Assembly (NCBI GenBank): GCA_913058245.1
Contig: CAJXQJ010000004.1
Span: forward strand, 62,001-126,000
Length of the DNA stretch: 64,000 nucleotides
Source of the DNA: an uncultured Colwellia sp.
GTDB lineage: Bacteria; Pseudomonadota; Gammaproteobacteria; Enterobacterales; Alteromonadaceae
Direction: 5' to 3'
Position 1 is the stretch's first letter; each line of letters begins with the position of its first letter. Position numbers and translations under genes: made by a program. Positions 1-8,576 of this stretch are shown piece by piece. The notes below the pieces were generated by a model. That model was not told the origin of the DNA. It did not search any database and saw nothing but the letters and a program-made list of their open reading frames with translations.

Positions 1-378
1 GCTAAGCATTTCTTTACTCTTTTGCCAAGCAACTTTTGCTGCGGCTTTATCGGTTTCAGTGCTTTGCGTTTCCCAAGTAAACCCTGTTCCCATGACATGA
101 TGTTTAACAGGAAATTGCTTTAAAATGTTCATTTCGCCACATTCCCATTTCGAGCCTTTGATAAACTGCACAATACCGGCTTTTTGGCCGTGACCAATAG
201 CGCGTAAAACCGTACCAAAACCTGAAGTGCTTTTACCCTTACCGTTACCCGTTATTACCACTAAAACACCACGTTCTTCAGTCGCTTGAGCGACACGTTC
301 AGCAACCTCAGCTTTAATTCTTTTTTGGCGCTCAACATGTTTTTGTTCTTTATTTGCCAATTTCTCTTCGTTGTTCAT
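1..378 (-). CDS. cobO: Corrinoid adenosyltransferase CobO/BtuR (partial, C-terminus outside window)
   Basis: Transfers the 5'-deoxyadenosyl group of ATP to the cobalt of reduced corrinoids in the cytoplasm, giving adenosylated forms used by the later salvage enzymes. The 126 visible codons start at an ATG (bases 376-378) and carry a charged N-terminal stretch followed by a P-loop GNGKGKST at residues 44-51, then GFGTVLRAIGHG and VQFIKGSKWECGE, all typical of the CobA/CobO/BtuR family. Family members are about 200 residues, so roughly the last third is missing at the window edge. It follows the ExbD-like gene by 14 bases on the same strand and is probably the distal gene of the riboswitch-led btuM unit. 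Identification is firm; the choice between the names btuR, cobA and cobO is convention. Confidence 0.93.
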   Translation of the reverse strand, partial: MNNEEKLANKEQKHVERQKRIKAEVAERVAQATEERGVLVVITGNGKGKSTSGFGTVLRAIGHGQKAGIVQFIKGSKWECGEMNILKQFPVKHHVMGTGFTWETQSTETDKAAAKVAWQKSKEMLS

Positions 379-392
379 AACTTTACTCTTAT

Positions 393-728
393 TTATTCGT
401 TACTAATTAAGATCAGTTTACCTGTTTCTGGGTCACGATAAACCTGTCCCATGGCTTGGTAACCTTCTTCGCTCTGTAATTTATTTTGTAATGTTTCTGG
501 CGGCGAGGTCATTTCTTTACCAACCGAGTCAACAGGTTGAATCATGGCTTTATTATCTGCTTTATTCATTTGAAAGTGTTGTTCTAAATCCGGGCTTACC
601 GCCACTAAAGCGGCAATTAAGCCACAGGCAAATACCAGCATAATATCAATCAAGTTAGCAAGCGGCCCTAACGGCTCTTGTTCTTGGCTGTCAAACTGGC
701 TACTTCTCCATGCGTCACTCATTGGCAT
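393..728 (-). CDS. DUF2149 family ExbD-like membrane protein
   Basis: Small single-pass membrane protein of 111 residues. It has a short N-terminal cytoplasmic part, one hydrophobic segment at about residues 25-45 and a C-terminal part expected in the periplasm. The segment begins with NLIDIMLVF, closely resembling the FIDVMLVLL segment of ExbD, including the aspartate (D28 here) that takes part in proton transfer in ExbD. I place it in the DUF2149 family from memory. It starts 3 bases after the stop of the ExbB-like gene, so the two are probably translationally coupled; an ATG two codons in (base 722) is an equally possible start. It probably forms the second subunit of a proton-driven motor with the ExbB-like protein, acting on the CobN-like protein. 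The function is inferred from motif and context. Confidence 0.8.
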   Translation of the reverse strand: MPMSDAWRSSQFDSQEQEPLGPLANLIDIMLVFACGLIAALVAVSPDLEQHFQMNKADNKAMIQPVDSVGKEMTSPPETLQNKLQSEEGYQAMGQVYRDPETGKLILISNE

Positions 729-731
729 TCT

Positions 732-1247
732 CTAGGCTGTTTTTGCTGAAGCATTAACATCAACTACTGGCGTTAGTTTAGCAGTATCGATAACAGGTTC
801 TGTAATTTCTAATCGCTCTAATTCTCCAATCGCATTGTCGTACCAACGTCGGCGCATTCGTCCCAGTACAAAACCTATAACACCAGCGAATAAACCAATA
901 ATAGTGGTATCAAATGCGACCGTCATCGCGGTCGTCAAAATACTGATATCACCAGAGCCAAGTGCAGCAAGACCGGGCCCTAATGGAATAAGCGTGCCCA
1001 TTAAACCTAACATAGGCGCAATGCGCGTAATAAAGTCGGCTCTTTCAATACGTTTTTTACCTTGGCTGATCAAGGCTTGCTTTTGCTTTGCTGCTTGTAA
1101 AGCAGGTATCACCGAAAGCCGTTCACCTAATGCTAAGCCAAATTCATAAATCGCCAAGCCAGTAAAAAACAATAAGCCCCATACCACAGGCTGAAGCAAC
1201 CAAGAGGTAATTAAATGCATAATATCTAATGAAAAACTATATAACAT
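732..1247 (-). CDS. MotA/TolQ/ExbB-family proton channel protein
   Basis: Inner-membrane protein of 171 residues with three hydrophobic segments: near the N-terminus, around IAPMLGLMGTLIPLGPGLAAL, and in the C-terminal third (FDTTIIGLFAGVIGFVLG). The APxLGLxGT signature is the core motif of the ExbB/TolQ/MotA family, whose members use the proton motive force to move a partner. I start it at base 1247 rather than at the longer ORF start, because AAGGAAAG lies just upstream of this ATG and the family begins with the first membrane segment. It overlaps the regulatory context of cobN, whose stop codon is one base away, and is followed directly by the ExbD-like gene. A role in energising the membrane-anchored CobN-like protein is inference from the operon. 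Confidence 0.87.
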   Translation of the reverse strand: MLYSFSLDIMHLITSWLLQPVVWGLLFFTGLAIYEFGLALGERLSVIPALQAAKQKQALISQGKKRIERADFITRIAPMLGLMGTLIPLGPGLAALGSGDISILTTAMTVAFDTTIIGLFAGVIGFVLGRMRRRWYDNAIGELERLEITEPVIDTAKLTPVVDVNASAKTA

Positions 1248-1248
1248 A

Positions 1249-4200
1249 CTAACTTTCCTTCTCAACAACTGACAACTTAGGTAACTGACGTTGCGCCCGA
1301 ATATAACCAAATAGTATTAACAACAACACCACACTAATTAACCCAAGCATTAGAACTTTCTGCTCAAATGGCTGAGCTTGTTCACCTTCCTGACTAACAG
1401 TGTTTTCTTCAGTTGCAGGCGCACTATCATTAGGCACAACTTCATTAGTTTTTAACGGCTTAGTTGCCGCGGTTATTTCTTGAATATGCTGAACACCAGA
1501 GCCTTGTTCCCCGATAGGTGTGTGGTTTGCCGCAGCAAGCACCTGATCAAGTTGCTTTTGTAATGGCATAGATAGCATAGGTTTAATAAATGGATAAATA
1601 GGATGATTTGCATGCGTATGGCCACTGCCCGGAATACCATGTTCAACAATATTTTGCGCAAATTGCTCAGCAAGTTCGGTTTGCGTTTGTTGGTTAGCTT
1701 GCCAAAAGCCTTTTTCAATAGCCACAAGCATCACTGCCAAAATATTACTTTGCACATGCACGTTATGCTTTACTTGTAAAAATTCATCAAGGCCAAGCGC
1801 TAAACTGTCATCAATATAAATAGCTTTCAGGTCTTGCCAAGCCCAAGACTTAATAATTTCTGGGCTTGTTGCTTGCCAACCCCACAGGTTTTCAATGAAC
1901 TCACTACCCATGGTTCTTGCGCCAGCATAACCTTGCTTCATCAGCGGTTGGATCCATTGTCGATTTAAAAAGCGCCCGCGTAATTCTGACAATAAAGCAG
2001 TTTGCAGAGGGTCTATCGACAACTGTTGATTATTTGCGTGCGATATAACAAAGCTATTAGGTTGTTGACCAGCAATGGTTTCAATCGCTAAATTTAAGCC
2101 ACCTAAATAATCGTAGGCATCATTATTATCAATCAGGCCATACAAATTACTCGCGCGCCCTAGGTAAGTATTATTAACATTAGCCAGTTGCTGGCGGAAT
2201 AAACTTTGGACATTACTGCCTATCGCTGTATTTTCATTTGGCACTCCATAAGCGTGGCTCATACGTTTAATATACGCTTCGCCTAATTGCTTACGTTCTT
2301 GCCATGCGCCAGAGCGCTCAGCCAAACGATTAATACCCGCGCCATATGCACCGGGGGCGGTACCAAATATTCGATAACTAGCCTGACGGCCCAATAATTC
2401 AGCGCTGACTGCGCCATTGGCTCGCAATAGCGCTTGCGCTTCACGTAGCCAATTACTGGCAACCATATTATTTTGTATGCTTTCGTTGAAATTATGACTC
2501 TGTTGAGAAAGCATATGCTCAACCGGTGCTAATGCCGCATGCAAAGCGCTAATTAGTGCAGGGTGATCACGTTCAATAATGTTTTTACTGGCCGCTAATG
2601 CCAATAGTACGGAGCGATCTAACCACACCAATTGTTGAGCATATAAATCACGGAACAATCCAGAGGTGGTAAAAACAATATCTCGACGCTCCTTCCGTGT
2701 TTGATCAAGTGCTATCAATTTTAAAGATTTTAAAATACCACGTCGATTCCAAACCGGCTGTACGCCAAGCATGTCCATACCAAAAGCGATCATCGCACCT
2801 TCATCTCGCACCGCATCAGACGCCCATAAAATTACAGCTTCTTTATGGGGTTCATCGATAATTGCATTTTCTTCTCGGGCTTTAGTTGCCAATTGCTGAC
2901 CGGTAGCAAAACCTAACTGAGACGGTATTAAACCACCATCAAGTGCGTAAAAGTTCCGTCCTGTTGGCAAGGCGTCAGGTGTTCTAATTGGATCATTACC
3001 TTTGCCCGGCGCAACAAAACCGCCATTTAAAGCATTTAAGAACGCTGACATTTCACTGCTTGGTGATTTAATCAGGTTTTGCTCAATCTCATTACGTTTT
3101 TCATCGTCAAAGTCTAACTCGCCTTTTTCAATCGATACCATCATGGTTTCAATAGCATCTTGTTGCCAATCTTTACCATAAATATGCAAACCTAGCGGCA
3201 TAAAGTCTTCTTGTAATTTAGTGAGGTAATGCCCGACTTCATGCAGTAAAAAGTCATCATCAACCTCACCAAAACCAATACCACGAACTTGCAACTCTTC
3301 ATCCATACTGGCAACAAGTTCATCGGTTAAATTCAGCACTTCAATTTTATGACGCAACGCTTTAATCGCTTTTTTCTTGGTATCGTCATTAGATGCTGCC
3401 TCAGCACTTTCAATGAGTTGACGTAACTGCAATAAGCCGTCATATAATTCAGTCGTGGCCAAAGGTGGCGTTAAATGATCTAACATCACCGAAATACCGC
3501 GGCGCTTAGCTTGAATACCTTCACCGACGCCATCAACAATGTATGGGTAAATACTTGGAATGTTGTCGATAATTAGCGACGGGTAATCACTTGCTGATAA
3601 GCCAACCGCACGTTTAGGTAAAAACTCGTAGGTTGAATGTCGGCCTAAATGCACTACGGCGTTGGCTTTAAAAACGTCACGTAAATAATAATAAAAAGCC
3701 AAGTACTGATGCGGTGGTGGAAAAGTCATATTGGCATGTAACAATTCTTCATTTAACTCCCACCCTCTCGGCGGCTGTGGCCCTAAGAAAATATTACCAA
3801 ACTGAACACCAGGTAATAGAATTTCATTATTCCACACCATGGTTTTCCCCGGCACATTACCCCAACCACGAATGCCTTCAATTTGCATAGCAATTAGCGC
3901 ATTTTTCAGTTTTTCTGCTGATTGCCATTGCTTAACGGCAATCTTGTTATTTGCCTGTTTTAATGCGATGAAATGACGATATTGCTCAGTTAACTGTTCA
4001 AGTAAATTTAACGCACGGGCCCGCCCTTTGTGTCGAATTCCATCAAGGGCGTGATGTAAATCAACCGAGGTACTTTCAACATTGGCTAATAGGGCCTGCA
4101 AAACCTTATTACGCTCAACCGTTGAAAGCTGTGCTAGTTCAATTTGGCCTTGAGCAAAAAGATAAGTGTTAACTTGAGCATGTAAATGCCCTAACGGCCC

Positions 4201-5817
4201 CTCAATCATTTCAGCTTTAACAACATTAGGTAAGGTGTCGAAATACGCTTGGTAATCATTTACTGACATTTTATCGATCAGCGGTGACATTCTATTTAAC
4301 GCTGTGGCATCTTGCGGTAAGTTCACCGCTTTCAACTGTAATATATCGAGCAGTTCTTCAGCTGAACCAGGGAAGTCAGCTTCAGCGCCCAAATCATAAC
4401 CTTGCGCTTTTAATTGCTGTAATATTTGCCAAAGCGACTGTTGAACATCGAGGTTATCAGCACCTATATTGTGGCGACCCGGCGGATGATTATAATAAAC
4501 AATGGCTACTTTTTTCTTCGCGTTTTCAGTTGTTCTTAGCGCTAGCCAAGCACTTACTCGAACTTGTAGTCGTGCAACTTCTTTTGTTAATACTTCACTT
4601 ATAGATAAACTCGCACCGGTTAATGAGTCCAACTTAGCACTCGAAGCTAATGCCAATACATGTGGCTGTGAAACACCTTGTAGCTCAGGCATTGCCACCC
4701 GGTAATGTACACTGTCACTCGGTAAACCTGTTGGCGAAAGTTGATATTCCAAAGTGCTCATTTCGGTTACTCGAATGCCTTTAAATACAGGAACGTTCAA
4801 CTTTTCAAACTTCTGCGTAACTGGCTCGCGACCTTCACCACCACCAATAACAAAGTCTTGTAATGCGATAATAGCTAATGGCTGCGTAATTTTTAGATTA
4901 CGTATTATTTCAATTACTTGCTCACTCGGCTTCCCCCAACCAGCAAGCACAGAAACGCATTGCCATTGGCGCTGACATAATTGTTGATGTAGCTGCCATT
5001 GCCCAGGCTGATCGCCAGTATCGTGATCAATAATAAACACTAAGGGCTTATCTAGGTTTTTAGTTATATTATCCGCTAAATAAGCCTGACTGATCAGTTG
5101 CTCTTGCCAATAAAAACGTATCGGTTGCAAAGGCAGAATTTTTGGTGCTGCTGTTAAAGCAGTTGAGTTAGCGTTTGCTTGAGTAATAGTTTCTAGCCAA
5201 GTAAATAAGTGCCCTAAATTTTCTTTACCGCGATTTTGCCAATAAGCACGCGCTTGTAACCAATAAGCAAAGGCTGGCCATTGCTGTTGTTTAGCCTTGA
5301 GTGCAGACAAGTAATCATTCTTATCCAAGGCCGCCATTAAACTTTGCAACTGCTGCTTTGACAAATTGGCGGTATTACCACCATTGATATCTTGGTGTAA
5401 TGCCATTAAACGTCGGTCGGTATTTAGCATCAACCGTGCTTGCCCTTCTGGGTAAGTTAACGCTAACAAACGTTCAACTGACTCGCCAAATACACCAGCA
5501 ATAACTAACGCTTGATGTTGATTAATGAGCTGCTGTATTTCTTTGTTAGTCATAATATTTAACTGGCTAACACTGCGAATATTAATACTGCTAGATGTTT
5601 TATCGACACTTTGTGTCGCTAAAAACTGATGCCCACCCGCAACCATACTGGCAGCTGATCGATCAGACACCAACGCAAGCATTTTCATTTCACTGGCTTG
5701 TAAGCTGGCAGCACTTAAAAAGGTGATTAGCCAAAAGGCCATCAAAAAAACTCTATTTACCTGACCTTTTTTAAGTAAAGGTTTTATCGTGTGTTTGCTA
5801 ACAATGGCGCTTGTCAT
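1249..5817 (-). CDS. cobN: CobN-like chelatase large subunit, predicted periplasmic and membrane-anchored
   Basis: Homologue of the large subunit of cobalto- and magnesium chelatases. The family core is clear around residues 720-790: a His-containing HLGRHSTYEFLP followed by AVGLSASDYPSLIIDNIPSIYPYIVD, GEGIQAKRR and DHLTPPLATTELYDGLLQL. Two features are unlike cytoplasmic CobN. The N-terminus (starting at ATG 5817, preceded by GAGAG) has a basic stretch, a hydrophobic core VFLMAFWLITFL and a signal-peptidase-like site ASLQAS. The C-terminus has a membrane segment (VLMLGLISVVLLLILFGYI) followed by basic residues. The body of about 1,400 residues is thus expected in the periplasm. Genes for the AAA+ partners of classical CobN are not in the window; instead an ExbB/ExbD-like pair follows directly. 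From memory, Bacteroidetes HmuS in heme uptake operons has a comparable setting. Substrate (cobalt, corrinoid or another tetrapyrrole) is unknown. Confidence 0.88.
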   Translation of the reverse strand: MTSAIVSKHTIKPLLKKGQVNRVFLMAFWLITFLSAASLQASEMKMLALVSDRSAASMVAGGHQFLATQSVDKTSSSINIRSVSQLNIMTNKEIQQLINQHQALVIAGVFGESVERLLALTYPEGQARLMLNTDRRLMALHQDINGGNTANLSKQQLQSLMAALDKNDYLSALKAKQQQWPAFAYWLQARAYWQNRGKENLGHLFTWLETITQANANSTALTAAPKILPLQPIRFYWQEQLISQAYLADNITKNLDKPLVFIIDHDTGDQPGQWQLHQQLCQRQWQCVSVLAGWGKPSEQVIEIIRNLKITQPLAIIALQDFVIGGGEGREPVTQKFEKLNVPVFKGIRVTEMSTLEYQLSPTGLPSDSVHYRVAMPELQGVSQPHVLALASSAKLDSLTGASLSISEVLTKEVARLQVRVSAWLALRTTENAKKKVAIVYYNHPPGRHNIGADNLDVQQSLWQILQQLKAQGYDLGAEADFPGSAEELLDILQLKAVNLPQDATALNRMSPLIDKMSVNDYQAYFDTLPNVVKAEMIEGPLGHLHAQVNTYLFAQGQIELAQLSTVERNKVLQALLANVESTSVDLHHALDGIRHKGRARALNLLEQLTEQYRHFIALKQANNKIAVKQWQSAEKLKNALIAMQIEGIRGWGNVPGKTMVWNNEILLPGVQFGNIFLGPQPPRGWELNEELLHANMTFPPPHQYLAFYYYLRDVFKANAVVHLGRHSTYEFLPKRAVGLSASDYPSLIIDNIPSIYPYIVDGVGEGIQAKRRGISVMLDHLTPPLATTELYDGLLQLRQLIESAEAASNDDTKKKAIKALRHKIEVLNLTDELVASMDEELQVRGIGFGEVDDDFLLHEVGHYLTKLQEDFMPLGLHIYGKDWQQDAIETMMVSIEKGELDFDDEKRNEIEQNLIKSPSSEMSAFLNALNGGFVAPGKGNDPIRTPDALPTGRNFYALDGGLIPSQLGFATGQQLATKAREENAIIDEPHKEAVILWASDAVRDEGAMIAFGMDMLGVQPVWNRRGILKSLKLIALDQTRKERRDIVFTTSGLFRDLYAQQLVWLDRSVLLALAASKNIIERDHPALISALHAALAPVEHMLSQQSHNFNESIQNNMVASNWLREAQALLRANGAVSAELLGRQASYRIFGTAPGAYGAGINRLAERSGAWQERKQLGEAYIKRMSHAYGVPNENTAIGSNVQSLFRQQLANVNNTYLGRASNLYGLIDNNDAYDYLGGLNLAIETIAGQQPNSFVISHANNQQLSIDPLQTALLSELRGRFLNRQWIQPLMKQGYAGARTMGSEFIENLWGWQATSPEIIKSWAWQDLKAIYIDDSLALGLDEFLQVKHNVHVQSNILAVMLVAIEKGFWQANQQTQTELAEQFAQNIVEHGIPGSGHTHANHPIYPFIKPMLSMPLQKQLDQVLAAANHTPIGEQGSGVQHIQEITAATKPLKTNEVVPNDSAPATEENTVSQEGEQAQPFEQKVLMLGLISVVLLLILFGYIRAQRQLPKLSVVEKES

Positions 5818-5925
5818 GAGAACTCTCAAAAAAACTAAATAAACTGTGCTCATTAAAAAATGCTAACTAAAGCATATTGACGAAAATATTTTCATTTAAT
5901 GAGCGATAGGTGCATTTTCAATCGA

Positions 5926-7371
5926 TTAGAAACATCGATTTTTATTAAAAATACGTAAGGTTAAACCTGGGTTACTCGGGAAATACCAATGCATATAAGA
6001 GGCAAGTATATTGTTATGCTGATAAACATATTCGCCTGCTCGTTCGCTTGGATGATGGGTTGTTTGGCTAATCGGCGTTAAATCAATTTCGGCACAAGAA
6101 TAATGAAAACTATGCCCGCGCATAATATTACTAGACATTTCACCTTGGTTTTCAGCTGAACTTTCAGGCTCAATGTTATCTTTATCTATCACAGATAAAT
6201 CAACCCATTGCGAACCTATTGCCGCGAGCTTTTTCTGCATTGCGGCTTTACCTGGTATAAGGCCAAGCATCGCAATTTGTTGACCTGATATATCCGTTAG
6301 TTGCTCAAGTAAATACAGCATACCGCCACATTCAGCAATTATCGGCTTATTGCTAGCAGCAAAGTTTTTAATATCACTTAAAAAAGTTTCATTATTCATT
6401 AACTTTTCAGCATACAACTCTGGATAGCCACCAGGAATATATAAAATATCTCCTTCGGGTAACTTGTTATCATTCAATGCCGAACAATAGGTAATTTCAG
6501 CGCCAACTTGTTCTAAAAAGGCAATGTTGGCAGCATAGATAAAACTAAAAGCATTATCACGCACAATAATAACGCGAGTACCCACCAAAGCACGATGGAT
6601 AAAGTCTTCTTGACTGTCATGTTCCACAGCAAAAAATTCCACTTGTTCGGGTAACTCGGTCAAGTCGGTTTTAGCGATATGACTAGCAGCTTGGTCAAGT
6701 TGGCTATCTATATCAGCTAGTTCTTGTGCTTGCACTAAACCTAAATGGCGTTCAGGTAAAGTGACACCGTCATCTTTTGGTAAACGTCCGTAAAAACGAA
6801 ATTCTTCCGGCAAACTGGTGCTCAATAACTCAGCATGACGTTCGGTATTAACGCGATTGGCAATCACACCAGAAAACGGTAAATCCTCCCGTAGCTTAGC
6901 AAGGCCAAAGGTAACAGCAGCGAATGTTTGTGCCATGGCTTTGGCATCGATAACGCCAAGCACCGGAATATTAAAATATTGGGCTAAATCAGCACTACTT
7001 GGCGTGCCATCGAATAAGCCCATGACACCTTCAATAAGAATAAGATCAGACTCTAAAGCTGCACGATGAAGTAGTTCTTGGCAGCCCTTTTCACCAACTA
7101 ACCATAAATCTAGTTGATAAACCAATTCACCACTGGCTTGGCGTAAAATCATCGGATCAATAAAATCAGGACCAACTTTAAACACCGTTACTTTACGTCC
7201 TTGATTACGATGATATCGAGCAAGCGCAGCGGTTACTGTAGTTTTCCCTGAGCCAGAGTGTGGCGCGGCAACAATTAAGGCTGAGCACATTGCACCACTG
7301 CCAGTTTGGCGCTCAAGCTTGCCATGAAAAGCAGGGATTGGTTTCGCTTTTTCTATCTGACTCATTGCCAT
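5926..7371 (-). CDS. cbiA: Cobyrinic acid a,c-diamide synthase CbiA/CobB
   Basis: ATP- and glutamine-dependent amidase that adds amide groups to side chains a and c of cobyrinic (or hydrogenobyrinic) acid. The N-terminal ATPase domain has the P-loop APHSGSGKTT near residue 37, followed by KVGPDFIDP and LILIEGVMGLFDG. The C-terminal class I glutamine amidotransferase domain carries the nucleophile in IIAECGGMLYLLE (Cys348) and the late motif RGHSFHYS. The 481 residues fit the family, with an N-terminal extension of some 27 residues; an internal ATG at base 7290 would remove it. The chosen ATG overlaps the btuM stop (TAATG), which points to coupled translation. The presence of this enzyme without visible ring-synthesis genes suggests salvage of less amidated corrinoids, or ring genes located elsewhere. 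Confidence 0.92.
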   Translation of the reverse strand: MAMSQIEKAKPIPAFHGKLERQTGSGAMCSALIVAAPHSGSGKTTVTAALARYHRNQGRKVTVFKVGPDFIDPMILRQASGELVYQLDLWLVGEKGCQELLHRAALESDLILIEGVMGLFDGTPSSADLAQYFNIPVLGVIDAKAMAQTFAAVTFGLAKLREDLPFSGVIANRVNTERHAELLSTSLPEEFRFYGRLPKDDGVTLPERHLGLVQAQELADIDSQLDQAASHIAKTDLTELPEQVEFFAVEHDSQEDFIHRALVGTRVIIVRDNAFSFIYAANIAFLEQVGAEITYCSALNDNKLPEGDILYIPGGYPELYAEKLMNNETFLSDIKNFAASNKPIIAECGGMLYLLEQLTDISGQQIAMLGLIPGKAAMQKKLAAIGSQWVDLSVIDKDNIEPESSAENQGEMSSNIMRGHSFHYSCAEIDLTPISQTTHHPSERAGEYVYQHNNILASYMHWYFPSNPGLTLRIFNKNRCF

Positions 7372-7976
7372 TACACCTTATCTTGTGATGATTTGGCTAA
7401 GCCTTTATCGGTCAAGAAATGGCTGATGGTGAAATCAATCACAATTGCCGAAATCGCATAAAATACCGGATTAGAAATTGAGCGGAAATAGTATTTATCA
7501 ACACGCGTTGCATATTCAGCCCATGACAATTCTGGGAATTTTCCTGACAAGGCATAGTAACTGCCATTGGAAATGAAGAAGGCAATTGAACTAGCAACAA
7601 ACAAGCCTAAAGCAACTTTAATAATATTATTTTGCCATGCGCTTTGCTGCCAACTAGGTTTAGCGTAAAAGCCAGCCGCAAACATAACCCCATAACTCAA
7701 TACTAGCGCAGGATAAGAGGTGGTAATACAATCGCCAAATTGCCCGCGAAAATACGACGAGGCAAGATCAATCACTAAGGTTAAGGTATAGAAAAACCAA
7801 AACGCTTTCATATTGCGTAAGTACATGCCCGCTAAAAAGAAAATAGCAATAGAAGCACTAGGTAAGTGATTTAAACTAGCAAAATGATGGGTGCGAGTTG
7901 CCAACATTAGCAAAGTTAATACTGCAAATATTGCAAAAAGTAAGCTAATTGGCGTTTTTTGGTTGACTGATTTCAT
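7371..7976 (-). CDS. btuM: Solitary S-component-like cobalamin transporter BtuM
   Basis: Inner-membrane protein of 201 residues with about six hydrophobic segments. It resembles BtuM, a solitary ECF-type S-component that takes up cobalamin and, in Thiobacillus denitrificans, uses a conserved cysteine to ligate cobalt and decyanate the vitamin. A single cysteine in a comparable loop is present here (Cys83, in QFGDCITTSYPALVLSYG), preceded by the segment FFYTLTLVIDLASSYF. The N-terminal PSASIAIFFLAGMYL also fits my memory of the family. It is the first gene after a cobalamin riboswitch and overlaps cbiA by one base. No btuC or btuD gene is visible in the window, so BtuM may be the main inner-membrane route for B12. 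The assignment comes from recalled family features plus context and was not aligned. Confidence 0.75.
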   Translation of the reverse strand: MKSVNQKTPISLLFAIFAVLTLLMLATRTHHFASLNHLPSASIAIFFLAGMYLRNMKAFWFFYTLTLVIDLASSYFRGQFGDCITTSYPALVLSYGVMFAAGFYAKPSWQQSAWQNNIIKVALGLFVASSIAFFISNGSYYALSGKFPELSWAEYATRVDKYYFRSISNPVFYAISAIVIDFTISHFLTDKGLAKSSQDKV

Positions 7977-8141
7977 AACATTCCCGTGTGCGATAAATAT
8001 TTACGGAGTTGGAAATCAAAGTTGGTAAGTGCTTATAAAGTAAAAGTTTTACAGTAACAGCTGGGCTACTAAGTCATAAATCTTAAACTCATCACATTGT
8101 CTATTGAATAGATAATGCAAAAATCAGTTACTAAGCTCTGA

Positions 8142-8320
8142 ATGACCGCCCACCGCAGTTGTCGAGTAATTTTAGGCCGGTCTCCGGACTCCTGTTCATC
8201 GCTTTTGCAACACCTTCCCATATTTATCAATACAGTGGTTTTGTTGCTGCTCACAGTTACCGTTGCGGGGGCAGTACTGGTTTCTCACCAGTTTCACGTT
8301 TCACCTTCAGTTATTAAACT
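8142..8320 (-). promoter_or_regulatory. Cobalamin riboswitch upstream of btuM-cbiA-cobN unit
   Basis: Read on the minus strand, the stretch holds the cobalamin riboswitch core in order: GGTGAAA-type 5' part, ACTGCCCCCGCAACGGTAA, AGTCCGGAGACCGGCC and a 3' TGCGGTGGGCGGTC. These match the conserved core and B12 box of the AdoCbl riboswitch class. It ends about 165 bases before the btuM start. I saw no hairpin with a clear U-tract in that leader, so whether control is transcriptional or translational cannot be settled by eye. It should repress the btuM unit when cobalamin is plentiful. Confidence 0.93.
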
Positions 8321-8576
8321 TCTCTCAAAAAGTAGAATAATGTGAAGACACCTAAATCAGCGCTGATGTTACGTGATGATGGCGATTTATTCAATCAATA
8401 ACCAAATTATTAGCACTAAAGAACTAAGTGCGAGGTTGATACTCAATAAAGCAATTTCGACAACAACTTCATTTAATCATTTTTGCATTGAATCAGCGGA
8501 ATGATTTGGTTATTCTGCGCTTCTACTTAACCACCCGTTTTGTCAGCAACTTAGCGCAAACAGAGTAATATTAACA

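Noticed and set aside
4284-4975. Plus-strand ORFs opposite cobN (4284-4604, 4502-4705, 4754-4975)
   Set aside because: Shadows of the long cobN-like frame with no protein-like pattern of their own.
1249-5817. Calling the CobN-like gene a standard aerobic cobaltochelatase subunit
   Set aside because: Signal peptide, membrane anchor and missing AAA+ partners do not fit a cytoplasmic CobNST complex. The family name is kept but the function left open.
5920-5940. AATCGAT...ATCGATT inverted repeat near the cbiA stop as terminator
   Set aside because: On the transcribed strand it overlaps the stop codon and has no following U-run, and cobN continues 108 bases on in the same direction.
8069-8345. 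ORFs 8069-8254 and 8142-8345
   Set aside because: They cover the first cobalamin riboswitch; the DNA is explained by conserved RNA structure and the proteins look like nothing known.
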